Shown here: positions 1-8,999 of the stretch, in pieces
How the letters are laid out: every line of letters begins with the position of its first letter
Numbering within the stretch: the first letter of the stretch is position 1
Assembly (NCBI GenBank): GCA_029243025.1
Contig: JAQWSU010000004.1
Span: 31,669 to 95,668 of the forward strand
Direction: 5' to 3'
Length of the DNA stretch: 64,000 nt
Source of the DNA: Pirellulaceae bacterium
Lineage (GTDB): Bacteria; Planctomycetota; Planctomycetia; Pirellulales; Pirellulaceae
The notes under the pieces: generated by a model
Told to the model about the DNA's origin: nothing
The model's database searches: none
Seen by the model: only the letters and a program-made list of their open reading frames with translations
Made by a program: the position numbers and the translations under genes

Positions 1-642
1 CACCTCGGATGATTCCTGAACGGTTAGCACTTCACTCATCCCGTACATTTTAGGCCCGCCGGAAGATCCGTCGTCATCCCAGAAATCGTCATGCGTGTAT
101 CTATCCGCGAAATTGATCCACTTATGATCTAGATAAGAGTCATACAACATGTAACCAAAGTTCGTGTAGTATTGCGCGGACCATATAACTCCAGTATGAT
201 GCGTCCCCGTAAGCACGGCATTAATCTCGACATCGCCATCCTCATTGTATTGAATCGGGGCTTGGATTGATCCGTCCCACAGGTCTCCGTAGCCATCGGC
301 AACACGCTCGCCAATCAGGTTGTAAATCGGAATCATGGCTTCGCCTTGGGTGCCGGTGTTATCCCTTGCACTCATTTGAACGTCGTCCGAGTGATACGTG
401 GAAGCAATCGCCTTCCAGTCCCCGGGCAAGATAGTATCGCCATAACCATCGACGAAATTATTGTAATCTTCAATGAAGTCTGAAGGTCGTATGCTCCCCG
501 ATGTCACGAAGACCAGGCGATACTCGTCTCCTGGAGACAGGTCCGTCGGTGTCGTGATGACCGACGCCTGCACATTGCCGGCCATGCCGACCAAAAAAGT
601 GGCGACAAACGAATAAGCAAAGATCTGGAGTGAATGATGCAT
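1..642 (-). CDS. secreted hypothetical protein, 3' end outside window
   Basis: The minus-strand frame is open from an ATG at 642 to the left edge (214 codons, no stop). The first ~26 residues are a typical Sec signal peptide: short N-region, hydrophobic FAYSFVATFLVGMAG, then a likely cleavage after VQA. The mature part is acidic and aromatic, with phrases such as DEYRLVFVTSGS and GVIWSAQYYTNFGYMLYDS, and I recognise no catalytic domain. The visible part ends in VLTVQESSEV, a context that in planctomycetes often precedes a PEP-CTERM sorting signal, but that signal would lie outside the window, so this is inference only. The gene diverges from the radical SAM gene across a repeat-rich spacer. 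Confidence 0.75.
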   Translation of the reverse strand, partial: MHHSLQIFAYSFVATFLVGMAGNVQASVITTPTDLSPGDEYRLVFVTSGSIRPSDFIEDYNNFVDGYGDTILPGDWKAIASTYHSDDVQMSARDNTGTQGEAMIPIYNLIGERVADGYGDLWDGSIQAPIQYNEDGDVEINAVLTGTHHTGVIWSAQYYTNFGYMLYDSYLDHKWINFADRYTHDDFWDDDGSSGGPKMYGMSEVLTVQESSEV

Positions 643-698
643 GATGATGTTTTCACAAGAATACTGAGATGATAAAGATCTTTATCTGCCGGAACCTA

Positions 699-792
699 GG
701 CGGTGCAGGGCAGTGGGTTGCAAACCTACACGTTAGTCGCAATCGAACCTATTGCAATAGAAGTCGATCGCAACCCACATCTGCCCTGCGCC
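699..792. repeat. imperfect inverted repeat with 48-nt loop
   Basis: The arms at 699-721 and 770-792 pair as 9 bp (GTGGGTTGC with GCAACCCAC) and then 8 bp (GCAGGGCA with TGCCCTGC), separated by a 3-nt bulge. The loop holds a smaller ATTGCAAT palindrome. It lies 57 nt upstream of the start codon of the leftmost gene, in the spacer between two divergent genes. No T-run follows either arm, so it is not a normal intrinsic terminator. It could be a regulatory hairpin or an intergenic repeat. Confidence 0.55.
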
Positions 793-837
793 TTCGCCGT
801 CGCTGTGAATCAATTCAAATCTTGTAACCCATCAAAC

Positions 838-895
838 GATACTTAACACTTCGCTTAACACTTCGCTTAACTTCGCTTAACTTCGCTTAACTTCT
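838..895. repeat. short tandem repeat, CTTCGCTTAA unit
   Basis: Between 838 and 895 a unit of about 10 bp (CTTCGCTTAA, in two copies extended by CA) is repeated about five times, ending in CTTCTTCACC. It lies in the divergent spacer and has no coding sense. Such an array can change in copy number by slippage. Confidence 0.7.
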
Positions 896-1250
896 TCACC
901 GAGAAATGCGTTATGGCGATCTGGCCTCCGCGCGAAAGGCGGGACAGCACGCTATCATAAAAAAACACAGCAAGTATGATCGAACGAGGAGACGCTAAAA
1001 ACCAAAGAGGCGTTTCGAAATTTCAAACCAGAACCAATCACCAGCTGCGTCTTCCGACCGAGTATGCAACGTCATCCTCACTTCCCTCGAATAAGCTGAC
1101 CGTACCGGTTAAATCCCACTTACCCTATCGCCGTCTAATGAATCAGTTCTTCCTTCTGACTTGATGAACGAACACACGCCCTTACTGAACTTCAACAATC
1201 CGATCCGAAATAAGCTGCCATCCCGCGTGAGAACCACTACACTTTTTTGC

Positions 1251-1310
1251 GAAGGTCCAGAAATCCGTCAAAACGATTTTCATGAAGGGCCAGAGATCCG
1301 TCAAAACGAT
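1251..1310. repeat. 33-bp tandem duplication before the radical SAM gene
   Basis: Two copies of a 27-bp core (1251-1277 and 1284-1310, period 33) differ at two positions. Both contain GATCCGTCAAAACGAT or a close variant. The second copy covers an ATG at 1282 and runs into the ATG at 1309. This suggests that 1309 is the real start and that the duplication belongs to the leader. Confidence 0.8.
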
Positions 1311-2358
1311 GTCACAGCAAACGATCAACGACGCGAAAACTTCGCCCGACAGTCACTCCAACGCCAATGTACAACTCCGGCTGCTCGCGCATCCCGATCG
1401 ACTCACAGGCATCGCATCGGGTAATCTCGAAGCGCCAGTCATGGTGGACATTGATCCTGTTGACGGTGCCTGCAACCTGGACTGTGAATGGTGCTGCCAA
1501 GCGTCGAGTCGAGCAAGTCGGCCAATGCGGCTAATGTCAGAAACGACGATGAAACGCTTGGGTCCATTTTGTCGCGATTGGGGCATCAAATCCTGGCGAA
1601 TTGCCGGTGATTCAGAACCTCTGCTCAATCATAAAATTGAGACATTAATTTCTGCAGGCGCCGAATCGGCAATCGACATGGGTCTGATTACTAACGGTGT
1701 TTTCCTCGAACGACTCACGAATGATGGGCTGAACAAATTGACGTGGCTTGGCGTTAGCCTTGATGCTGGTACGCGAGACACATGGAGCCAACTCAAGCGA
1801 AGCGACCCGCGGAACTTTGACAAGATTTTAAAAAACATTGCAAACATTCGAGAGCGAGTCCCGCAGCTTGACATGTCAATTAAATTCTTGCGATGGAGTT
1901 CTACCGAACACCTGAGCAAAAAAGACTTTCAACGAAATCTTTTACCTACCATTGATACCGAGCCAGTTGAACTCGACAACGCCGGCGATGTTGAGACGGT
2001 CATTGAACTCGCACACCAGCTCGGCGTAAGGGCAATCATCAAGGAGGCTTACCCCAAAAATTTTGCCGAAACTTACCGCTTCACAAAATGCCATGCGACG
2101 CCTCTTGGCGGTGTTTTCGACGCGAGTCACAATTTCCATCTCTGCTGTGACGCCAGAAATATCTACGTCTTAACCGATGATTACACTCGGGATCATTGGC
2201 AGGAACTCCGGCGTCTTTGGGGCGGTGATCGTCATCGCGAATTAATCGAATCGATTAAGCCGAGTCAATGCGCCGGCTGTGCGAAACATCAAATGAATGA
2301 GATCTTGGAATCTCATGTAATTTCCACTTCGCCATCTACTCAACTGAACTTTATCTGA
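1309..2358 (+). CDS. radical SAM protein with SPASM-like C-terminal cysteines
   Basis: A 349-residue enzyme expected to cleave S-adenosylmethionine reductively. The CxxxCxxC motif is C55-x3-C59-x2-C62 (CNLDCEWCC), preceded by the usual strand VDIDPVDGA. RIAGDSEPLL and GLITNGVFL fit the following barrel strands. Cysteines in TKCHATP, HLCCDAR and QCAGCAKH (C321, C324) resemble a SPASM/twitch auxiliary cluster. It is the first gene of a co-directional row followed after 10 nt by a glycosyltransferase, so the substrate is plausibly a glycan, nucleotide sugar or peptide handled by that cluster. An alternative ATG at 1282 would add nine residues encoded by the duplicated leader. Substrate unknown. 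Confidence 0.85.
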   Translation: MSQQTINDAKTSPDSHSNANVQLRLLAHPDRLTGIASGNLEAPVMVDIDPVDGACNLDCEWCCQASSRASRPMRLMSETTMKRLGPFCRDWGIKSWRIAGDSEPLLNHKIETLISAGAESAIDMGLITNGVFLERLTNDGLNKLTWLGVSLDAGTRDTWSQLKRSDPRNFDKILKNIANIRERVPQLDMSIKFLRWSSTEHLSKKDFQRNLLPTIDTEPVELDNAGDVETVIELAHQLGVRAIIKEAYPKNFAETYRFTKCHATPLGGVFDASHNFHLCCDARNIYVLTDDYTRDHWQELRRLWGGDRHRELIESIKPSQCAGCAKHQMNEILESHVISTSPSTQLNFI

Positions 2359-2368
2359 CCGGTCGGAG

Positions 2369-3415
2369 ATGAACGCTGTGGAAAAGCATTCGCCACCGAA
2401 AGAAATGAAGACGTTCAGTTTCATTATTTGCTCGCGCAACGATCAGCATGGAGGAAATTCTCTGTGGCGCCTTGAGACGACATTAAATTTCCTCGCGTTT
2501 TCAGCCAACAAAACTGCCAGCCTGGATTCGGTTGAAATATTGGTTTGTGATTGGGGAAGCAGCCGCCCACTACGCAAATCATTGTCCCTTACAGCGGAAG
2601 CGTTAAAGATCACGCGATTCATTGAGGTGACACCGAAAATCGCGAATGAAGCAGAGGAGGACAGCATTTTCGCAGAGGTTTTCGCCAACAATGTTGCGAT
2701 TCGTCGCGCGACAGGACAATTCATTGGCCGCATTGACCAAGACACATTAGTCAGCGAAGAGTTCTTTTCGAAATTCGATCGGCTCACGGCTGAAAAGACT
2801 GAGCCTTCACCTCAGACTGCGGTGATGTTCGTTGGGCGGCGCAGCATTCCGTTTTCGTTTGCTCGTCGGTCTCCCAATTTCGAAACAGTTCGCGACCTGA
2901 TTAAAAGGTACGGTCATTGGTTACCCCGCGAAGGCACGATACAGGATCCTTGGTTTGACGCTCCCGTCGGAATCATTCTGATGCACAGGAAGCTCTGGGA
3001 TGTCTGTCGAGGCTACGATCAAAGATTGAAGTATTGGGGATTCATGGAAACAGACCTCATCCTAAGACTGTTACCGCACTACCACGTGATCAAACTCGAA
3101 AAACACATTGGCTGTCATTTCTACCATCTCTCTCATAGTAAAAAGAGTCTAGAAGTAACATCCCGCCAGAAGAATAAACGCATCTATCCGACAGAACTAG
3201 CTCCCAACTCTTGTGACTGGGGATTGCAACACCTTCATCTTAAGTTGCATTCATCAAAAGCATTAGCACCGAAAAAAACAAGCGAATCCCCCAAAAGACA
3301 TCCGATCTGTTTTAGCGTGGCGGCCGAATGGAGTTGGCAGCTCCTTCGCAGCTTGCTGTGTTGGATTCGAAGGTTGCTGATGGGGCCTCGTATTGAACTG
3401 GGACGCACCAAGTGA
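2369..3415 (+). CDS. GT2-like glycosyltransferase
   Basis: A 348-residue GT-A-type transferase. The fold begins at about residue 13 with KTFSFIICSRND, continues with a VEILVCDWGSS strand, and has a DxD-like IGRIDQDTLV where family 2 enzymes bind the metal and nucleotide sugar. WGFMETDLILRL matches the acceptor-side ED/ET-D motif of chondroitin-polymerase-like and GT7-C-like enzymes. Its last codons overlap the next gene by 4 nt, which suggests translational coupling. Donor and acceptor cannot be read from the sequence. ATG at 2405 (MKTFSF) is an alternative start. Confidence 0.8.
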   Translation: MNAVEKHSPPKEMKTFSFIICSRNDQHGGNSLWRLETTLNFLAFSANKTASLDSVEILVCDWGSSRPLRKSLSLTAEALKITRFIEVTPKIANEAEEDSIFAEVFANNVAIRRATGQFIGRIDQDTLVSEEFFSKFDRLTAEKTEPSPQTAVMFVGRRSIPFSFARRSPNFETVRDLIKRYGHWLPREGTIQDPWFDAPVGIILMHRKLWDVCRGYDQRLKYWGFMETDLILRLLPHYHVIKLEKHIGCHFYHLSHSKKSLEVTSRQKNKRIYPTELAPNSCDWGLQHLHLKLHSSKALAPKKTSESPKRHPICFSVAAEWSWQLLRSLLCWIRRLLMGPRIELGRTK

Positions 3416-4467
3416 ATCCGGCAATCGTATTTCTCGTTCAAAACACACCGCGCGATCCTCAATACGGCCGAGATTCTCGTACGCTTTTAGATCAAAGCCT
3501 GGAACTACTGTTCAAGAACTACAATGACCAATTCAAACACCCTGTCATCATTTTCCACGAAGGAGACTTTACTCCACAGGACCAGAAAGAAGTCGCGGCG
3601 GGCCGCCCTGAAATCTACTTCCACGAAATTCATTTCACGGTCCCCGAATTCCTTGCAGATGAACCGATCCCAATGGAATGGCGAGGTTTCCACCGATTCG
3701 GTCTGGGGCATCGACACATGTGCCGATTCTACAGCTTGCAAATTTTCGATGTTCTCGATGCGCTTGGCATTGATTGGTATTTGCGGATGGATGACGATTC
3801 ATTCCTTCATTCTCCAATCCGTTATAACCTTTTTGAATTCATGCAAAATAATGGCTATGAATACGGATATCGGGTGAACGTAAGAGATGGAGTTGATGTC
3901 ACGCGTGGATTTGGTGAATCGGTAATTGCTTACTTGCTGGCCGAAGATATTGATCCGGAATTTTTCTACGAGCACATGATCTGGAACCCGGGGCTGAAAT
4001 ATTGGGCCGATCGAAAACTTAACGAATTGAAGAACTTCGTTAAAAAGCGACTTAACAGTCGTGATCCATCTCAAACACGTTTACTGTGGAAATGGCCGTC
4101 AACTCCCGGTTTCGTGCGCCGTGCAGTCTACGACCGCAAAGGCTATTACAACAATTTCCACATCACGCGCGTGGGTTTTTGGAAAGCACCTCCAGTCCAG
4201 AGATTCCTGCAACATTTCGATCGACTAGGCGGCAACTACAAGTACCGATGGAACGATCTTGTGTACCAATCTGCCGCCGTTCAAATCTTTTGCCCCAAGA
4301 TGAAGCTGCACAAATTCACCGATTGGACGTACGAACACGCCACCATTCGGAACGACAAACTTTTCTTTGGTGGCATTTACGAAGGAAAAGACGATCGCGG
4401 TTCGAGCGTCGTGAAAGAGTTCAAGCGGAAATACGGTCGCGCGCACACGAATCAGACATGGCAATAA
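3412..4467 (+). CDS. GT15-like (Kre2/Mnt1-type) glycosyltransferase
   Basis: A 351-residue protein starting at a GTG inside the preceding stop (GTGA overlap). WYLRMDDDSFL, EFMQNNGYEYGYR, NNFHITRVGFW and the later GGNYKYRWNDL/VYQSAAVQIF follow in the order and spacing of fungal alpha-1,2-mannosyltransferases of family GT15 (metal-binding acidic motif, FMQ-N-YG, NF-...-FW, RWGD-...-S-AV). GT15 is known mainly from yeast and fungal Golgi enzymes that extend O- and N-linked mannans, so a bacterial copy is unusual. No membrane anchor is visible, so a cytoplasmic location is likely. The family assignment rests on motif order; the sugar is not known. Confidence 0.72.
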   Translation: MNPAIVFLVQNTPRDPQYGRDSRTLLDQSLELLFKNYNDQFKHPVIIFHEGDFTPQDQKEVAAGRPEIYFHEIHFTVPEFLADEPIPMEWRGFHRFGLGHRHMCRFYSLQIFDVLDALGIDWYLRMDDDSFLHSPIRYNLFEFMQNNGYEYGYRVNVRDGVDVTRGFGESVIAYLLAEDIDPEFFYEHMIWNPGLKYWADRKLNELKNFVKKRLNSRDPSQTRLLWKWPSTPGFVRRAVYDRKGYYNNFHITRVGFWKAPPVQRFLQHFDRLGGNYKYRWNDLVYQSAAVQIFCPKMKLHKFTDWTYEHATIRNDKLFFGGIYEGKDDRGSSVVKEFKRKYGRAHTNQTWQ

Positions 4468-4490
4468 ATTCACGAGGAAGCATTCAATTG

Positions 4491-5528
4491 ATGAACCAGA
4501 AGCCGCTACATATAATCTGCGAACGAGATGTTGGTCTTTTTTCGCTCATTCAACAGGTTATTGCCAATGTTCCTTGGGCGCTGACCAAAGGTCGAAAACC
4601 AATTGCATTTTTTCGAGATCGTTGCGCCTATTTCACGCCAGCAGGCTTTCGTGAACGGGACAATGTGTGGGAGTACTATTTTGAACCGCTGATCGCCGAT
4701 TATCCCGCCTCAACGATCGACGACTCGATCATCAGATCAATTGACGAAAATTTCCCGAAGTGGAATAAATTGGGTCGGATGCATGAAAATGCCTTTGTCA
4801 CTGCGAATTTCGGTGATCATCCAGAGCTCGCAAAAAAAGCGATCAGCATTCCCTACCTTTGGGATGACCCAGACCGTGCACTGAGGCAGACGACGGCTGA
4901 AATCATTCAACGATACGTTCGCCCAAGAAAATACATCAAAGACCAAGTCAAAACATTCTGGCAAGACAATTTAAAAGGCCACTATGTGGTGGGCGTCCAT
5001 GTCAGAGCAACAGATTCTATTTCGTGTTACGAGCGTCGTGCACATCGTTTTGCTTCACTTTCGTGGAAGAAATACCTGAGTGCAATTTCTCAAATCATTT
5101 TGCAGCGACCTAACTGTAAACTCTTTTTGGCAACAGACTCGGAAAAGTATGTCGCCAAAATGACCAAGCATTTTGGCGATCGGGTTGTCACCTTCAACTC
5201 AGTGCGACACCAAGGTGGATCATCAGCCGGGTTCGGCCCCGACCAAGGTATCATGCCCGCATACATCGCTACCGATCGGAACGTAGCAGCGAGAAACGGT
5301 TACGAGGCCGTCGTGGAGTACCTATTGCTGTCTCACTGCAACGTGCTCGTCCATAACAGCAGTAGCTTAGCCCGCACCGTTTTACTAAACAATTTCGAAC
5401 AACCACACATTAACACTCACTTGAGCCGGCGGTTTTTGGTGGGCAGCTTGCGGAACCTTCAAAAACATGTCCACCGATATCGTCGCTGGCGGGGCGAGAC
5501 CGATCCGTTTCGGATCAACTGCGCCTAG
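4491..5528 (+). CDS. fucosyltransferase-fold protein (NodZ/O-FucT-like)
   Basis: A 345-residue protein. ATG 4491 was chosen because GAGGAAG lies 10 nt upstream; ATG 4458 would add 11 residues and overlap the previous gene. VVGVHVRATDSISCYERR is the GDP-binding HxRxxD-type motif shared by alpha-1,6-fucosyltransferases (NodZ, FUT8) and protein O-fucosyltransferases. KLFLATDSEKYV and VVEYLLLSHCNVLVHNSSSLAR match the later nucleotide-binding and SxxS-like motifs. It is the last gene of the co-directional glycan row. The donor is probably GDP-fucose or a related GDP-sugar; the acceptor is unknown. Confidence 0.75.
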   Translation: MNQKPLHIICERDVGLFSLIQQVIANVPWALTKGRKPIAFFRDRCAYFTPAGFRERDNVWEYYFEPLIADYPASTIDDSIIRSIDENFPKWNKLGRMHENAFVTANFGDHPELAKKAISIPYLWDDPDRALRQTTAEIIQRYVRPRKYIKDQVKTFWQDNLKGHYVVGVHVRATDSISCYERRAHRFASLSWKKYLSAISQIILQRPNCKLFLATDSEKYVAKMTKHFGDRVVTFNSVRHQGGSSAGFGPDQGIMPAYIATDRNVAARNGYEAVVEYLLLSHCNVLVHNSSSLARTVLLNNFEQPHINTHLSRRFLVGSLRNLQKHVHRYRRWRGETDPFRINCA

Positions 5529-6712
5529 CAGTTCAAAGGTGCATCCATCCAAAATCTCAAATTACCCTGGTAGTTGCGATATTGCGACCGAGGAATCATG
5601 TCAACGTATGGAATCAGGTGTTGGTGATGACCAATGCAAAGTAGCCATCCGAGCATACTGAATTCTGAATTCAAGGTTCCAATGAAGGCCTTGCACTGGC
5701 TTAAAAAATACAAATCAGCCAATGAACTCATGACAATCTGATCAATAATCTCCGGTTGCTCCCATGCAACGTCTTCGATGAATCGCGAGTCATTTGCAAT
5801 CACCGGGAAAACACTTCGATCGTGCGGAAGCGAAAGAATACGATATTCCGAGCAAGCTTTTCGAGCCTGCTCAATTTCACTCGTGGATTCTGTACTCAAG
5901 TAAATCGTTCTAATGTTGTTAGTTGCAACAAGTCGATCCGCAGCGGCTAGGTAATCATTTAACACTGCGCTGCTTCGTGTTGTCTGCTTGAGATCCTCAT
6001 CGGCAGCATCACCTCGTCGGATGTGAATACCTAAGACAGGCTCGTCTTTCGGCCAATCGATCATCGCTCCCCATTCGTCGATCCGTCGCTGGACAGAATC
6101 ACTAAGATCAAAGATTTGTGCTGTGCAAATCGCCATTTCCAAAAGGGTGCGATGCCACGCGGGCAACTTTTCCCCCGAAGTGGTCATCAACTTAGGCTCG
6201 CCAAGATTGGTCGGGGGTGAATCCTTAAAATAAGCGTTCCATGACTCTTCAGGTAATGGATTCGCATCCGGGCCGCCGTTAGCTTTGATCAAATCTTTTG
6301 CCTTCTTGCCTCGGCTCCACAACCAAGGATGCCAATCACCCTTTTGTTGCGAGGCAAATAGCCTTTCTTCCCGCGGATTCTCCCTCGCGATTTCGAATGA
6401 TCTCCCCATGGAGGTTGCATGATGAAGGGCCGTCGCGAGTTGGCGGACATTCTTTGTGATCGGCATATAGCTGAGTGGCACCTGCAAAGGAGCTGCGTTC
6501 GAAAACTGCTTCACTTCGCCAATCTTCTCGAGGTATGCCGTGCAATAATTCGCCTGCAGTTTTTTGACTTGATCGCTCGCCACGACCTCAGGCGTGTAGC
6601 TTTGAGGAAATTCCCATCTTCGAATCAAATGATACAACCAAGGAAAATTGCGATCGAGTTTCCCTGACCACTTGCGATCGACCAGTCGCTGAGGATTATT
6701 GAGACGTTTCAT
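5525..6712 (-). CDS. second fucosyltransferase-fold protein
   Basis: A 395-residue minus-strand protein convergent with the preceding transferase. The two stop codons share the palindrome CTAG at 5525-5528. VLGIHIRRGDAADED is the HxRxGD motif of GT11/O-FucT/NodZ-type enzymes. TIYLSTESTSEIEQA and DLYFLSQCKAFIGTLNSEFS are the corresponding C-terminal motifs. Its N-terminal 170 residues are longer than in the neighbouring enzyme. The pair may act on the same glycan, which is inference from position. Confidence 0.72.
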   Translation of the reverse strand: MKRLNNPQRLVDRKWSGKLDRNFPWLYHLIRRWEFPQSYTPEVVASDQVKKLQANYCTAYLEKIGEVKQFSNAAPLQVPLSYMPITKNVRQLATALHHATSMGRSFEIARENPREERLFASQQKGDWHPWLWSRGKKAKDLIKANGGPDANPLPEESWNAYFKDSPPTNLGEPKLMTTSGEKLPAWHRTLLEMAICTAQIFDLSDSVQRRIDEWGAMIDWPKDEPVLGIHIRRGDAADEDLKQTTRSSAVLNDYLAAADRLVATNNIRTIYLSTESTSEIEQARKACSEYRILSLPHDRSVFPVIANDSRFIEDVAWEQPEIIDQIVMSSLADLYFLSQCKAFIGTLNSEFSMLGWLLCIGHHQHLIPYVDMIPRSQYRNYQGNLRFWMDAPLNC

Positions 6713-7869
6713 TGCGGCCCTCGTCGGGCATCATGAACCAAGAAGTTCGATTTATGGGTTTGCATTAGGAATGGATAGGCGACGCCGGTTCAAGGTTGAT
6801 GGAAAAACTTTCCAGATAAAAAGATAAAAAACAGTAGTGAGATGAGATCGCCCACAATTGTGTGCATTTCCCTGCCGTACGAGTAGGCCAACTTCAATCA
6901 ACCGCTTTGCGGCAACGGTTATGCCAAATGTCCAGACCGCCTACCAGACCGCCTACCAGACCTAGCAAGATCCAGATAAGGTCCGAAACAGGTTGAGTTA
7001 CCGCACAAGAATCCAGCACGGTCATTGCTAGAAGTTAAAGCGTAATGAGGCAACTCAATCAATCACTCCACATCCTAGCAACCCAGCCACGTTCGTTTTG
7101 CCTGCCAGCGCGATGCAGCTTCCAACTATCGCAGTCCCGACAAATAAGCCAAATAAGCCAAATTCAAGCGAAACATCATGATCGACCTGCGGAAGCTGAA
7201 GACGAATACGGTGGCGTCAGCCGCAGTCACAGCAGAGCCCCCTCTTCGTTGAGCGCATTCTCGAAACAGACCCTTCCCAACAAGCCCGCCGGTCATCGCC
7301 GTCAGTCGTGAAAAGTTGCCCCTTGTCGCCAGCGCAAACCGCAGCTGGCACCCGAGCGTTCTCTCTCGCGTCTCACGTCGCCATCTTACCGATCACCCGA
7401 TGGTCATGTCATTATTGATTCCATGAAATCGTGCTACCGACTCCGCTCGAGTGGATCAAAAGCATTGTAAATCTCGATTTCATCGGGCGTCTCGAGCGAC
7501 CGTCATCCGTTCTCCAAACCGCCTGATAGGTGTCACTCAGGACGAGGCCAAGTTGGAGATGAACCGTTGCATCCGCAATCGCCAACTTTTTTGCACCAAA
7601 AAGTGAAAAGCGACTTAACAGGAGAAACATGTGAATCTGAAAAAATCAGCAGCCCAGCCAATCCCAGCCCACGATTCTTGGCAGATCGTCGAACACAAAT
7701 TACCTTGGATCTTCGAGATAGACAGAACCGATGCGGATCCGTGTTGCGAATCGGGTAAAGATGGCCTAGATTTCGCGAGCAGCTACAAACACAAAACCGT
7801 CACAAAGCCAAATTTCACGCGAAGATCGATTCGCTTTTCGCAAGGATTTTCGACATCCAAGCGGGAGCG
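6713..7869. other. 1.1-kb region without a convincing gene
   Basis: Frames here are short and rich in Arg, Ser and Gln. Visible small structures are a GACCGCCTACCA direct repeat near 6939-6963 and an AAATAAGCC tandem pair near 7143-7160. On the minus strand around 7430-7570 a peptide SDTYQAVWRTDDGRSRRP continues plausibly only after a frame change into DEIEIYNAFDPLERS, as in a decayed gene. A GTG frame at 7631-7888 (85 codons) has AGGAGA 5 nt upstream but no recognisable content. Confidence 0.5.
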
Positions 7870-8919
7870 ATGCGATCGCTCGTTTTGAACAGCAGAAAGG
7901 ACACGGGGCCCTGTATCGTTTCCCCGAACGCCATGGACCACTCAAACGACGATGCGTTACCAATCGATGCTTGGTCTGCGGACATGCAGGCTGCAATCGC
8001 TGAGATCTGCGACCTTGGCCAAGCGACGCTAGCAAGGCATTCAACCTCCAGCGTTCACGCCGCCCAAGTGGCACAAGACTGGGAGTTATCGAAGCGACTG
8101 GAAGACGAACGGATTGCCCTTCGCCAACTATTTGACCATGCCCGCCAGATCATTGAGACGGTTGAGTTAACGCGTCAACAAATCGAAGACGATACGACCG
8201 CCACTGCTGACCTACATGAATCACTGCGAACATGCGCCGCCCTCATTCATAGCAGCGTTCCAGAGCTTGAGAAAGCCTTCCTGACGAGTCGCCACAGCGC
8301 GTTGGATTTGCTCCGTTGGACGCAACGTTCTGGCCATTTAGCGGACAGCGATTTACCAACCCAATATCGTGCCAGCTACGCTCGGCTCCTTGAATACACT
8401 CCTGTCTTCAAGCCCCGCATGGAAGCCATGCAACACGACCTACTCAGACTGCGACACGATGCGGGACTTCACGAGGATGTGCAACGGCTACTCTCAGCTT
8501 TGACTCGCTACAACGGCGTCACTGACGCAGCCCGACGTTTTGTCCAAAGCGTGGTAAAACCACCGTTGGATCTTGTTTTTCACGAGACGGCAACATTCGA
8601 ATCGGATTGGCAAGGATTAACGCCGGACGTTCAGAGCGAGCTAGGGACGGAAATCAATGACTCCTGCCAATTACTCCTGTACGATCCGACCCGCTTTATT
8701 CAACAGGTCGAGCTAATGAAACCCACTTTGGCGGATGGCGTCGAAGCATCGCTCTACGTGCAATCCGTCGATTCATGGCGAATCTTTTTCACCGTCGATG
8801 AAGATCCGGTTTTCAAAGAGCTGCGGGTTACTTTGTTTCGAGTTGTCGATCAGAGAGATTTCGCACCAACCTGCCAATGGATTATCGAACATCTTTACCG
8901 TGATCTCACCGACGATTGA
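7870..8919 (+). CDS. hypothetical protein, alpha-helical N-part, toxin-like C-part
   Basis: A 349-residue protein that I do not recognise as a named family. Residues ~30-200 look helical and possibly coiled-coil (KRLEDERIALRQLFDHARQ). The last ~100 residues (DWQGLTPDVQSELGTEIND, then SWRIFFTVDEDPVFKELRV and VVDQRDF) resemble the compact beta-sheet organisation of RelE/ParE-type toxins, in which a W/R-rich strand precedes the D/E turn. That resemblance is my reading of the pattern, not a proven match. An internal ATG at 7933 (MDHSND) is an alternative start, since neither has a good Shine-Dalgarno. A second small toxin-like gene follows after 80 nt. Confidence 0.65.
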   Translation: MRSLVLNSRKDTGPCIVSPNAMDHSNDDALPIDAWSADMQAAIAEICDLGQATLARHSTSSVHAAQVAQDWELSKRLEDERIALRQLFDHARQIIETVELTRQQIEDDTTATADLHESLRTCAALIHSSVPELEKAFLTSRHSALDLLRWTQRSGHLADSDLPTQYRASYARLLEYTPVFKPRMEAMQHDLLRLRHDAGLHEDVQRLLSALTRYNGVTDAARRFVQSVVKPPLDLVFHETATFESDWQGLTPDVQSELGTEINDSCQLLLYDPTRFIQQVELMKPTLADGVEASLYVQSVDSWRIFFTVDEDPVFKELRVTLFRVVDQRDFAPTCQWIIEHLYRDLTDD

Positions 8920-8999
8920 ATCAACACAGCTGAATCAACGCAGTCATCAGCCATTTCCCAACCGCAAATCAAGATACTTCGTTAAGCGAGCACATTTTC

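Noticed and set aside
7631..7888. 85-codon GTG frame with AGGAGA upstream
   Set aside because: The start context is good, but the product is not protein-like and overlaps the start of the next gene by 19 nt.
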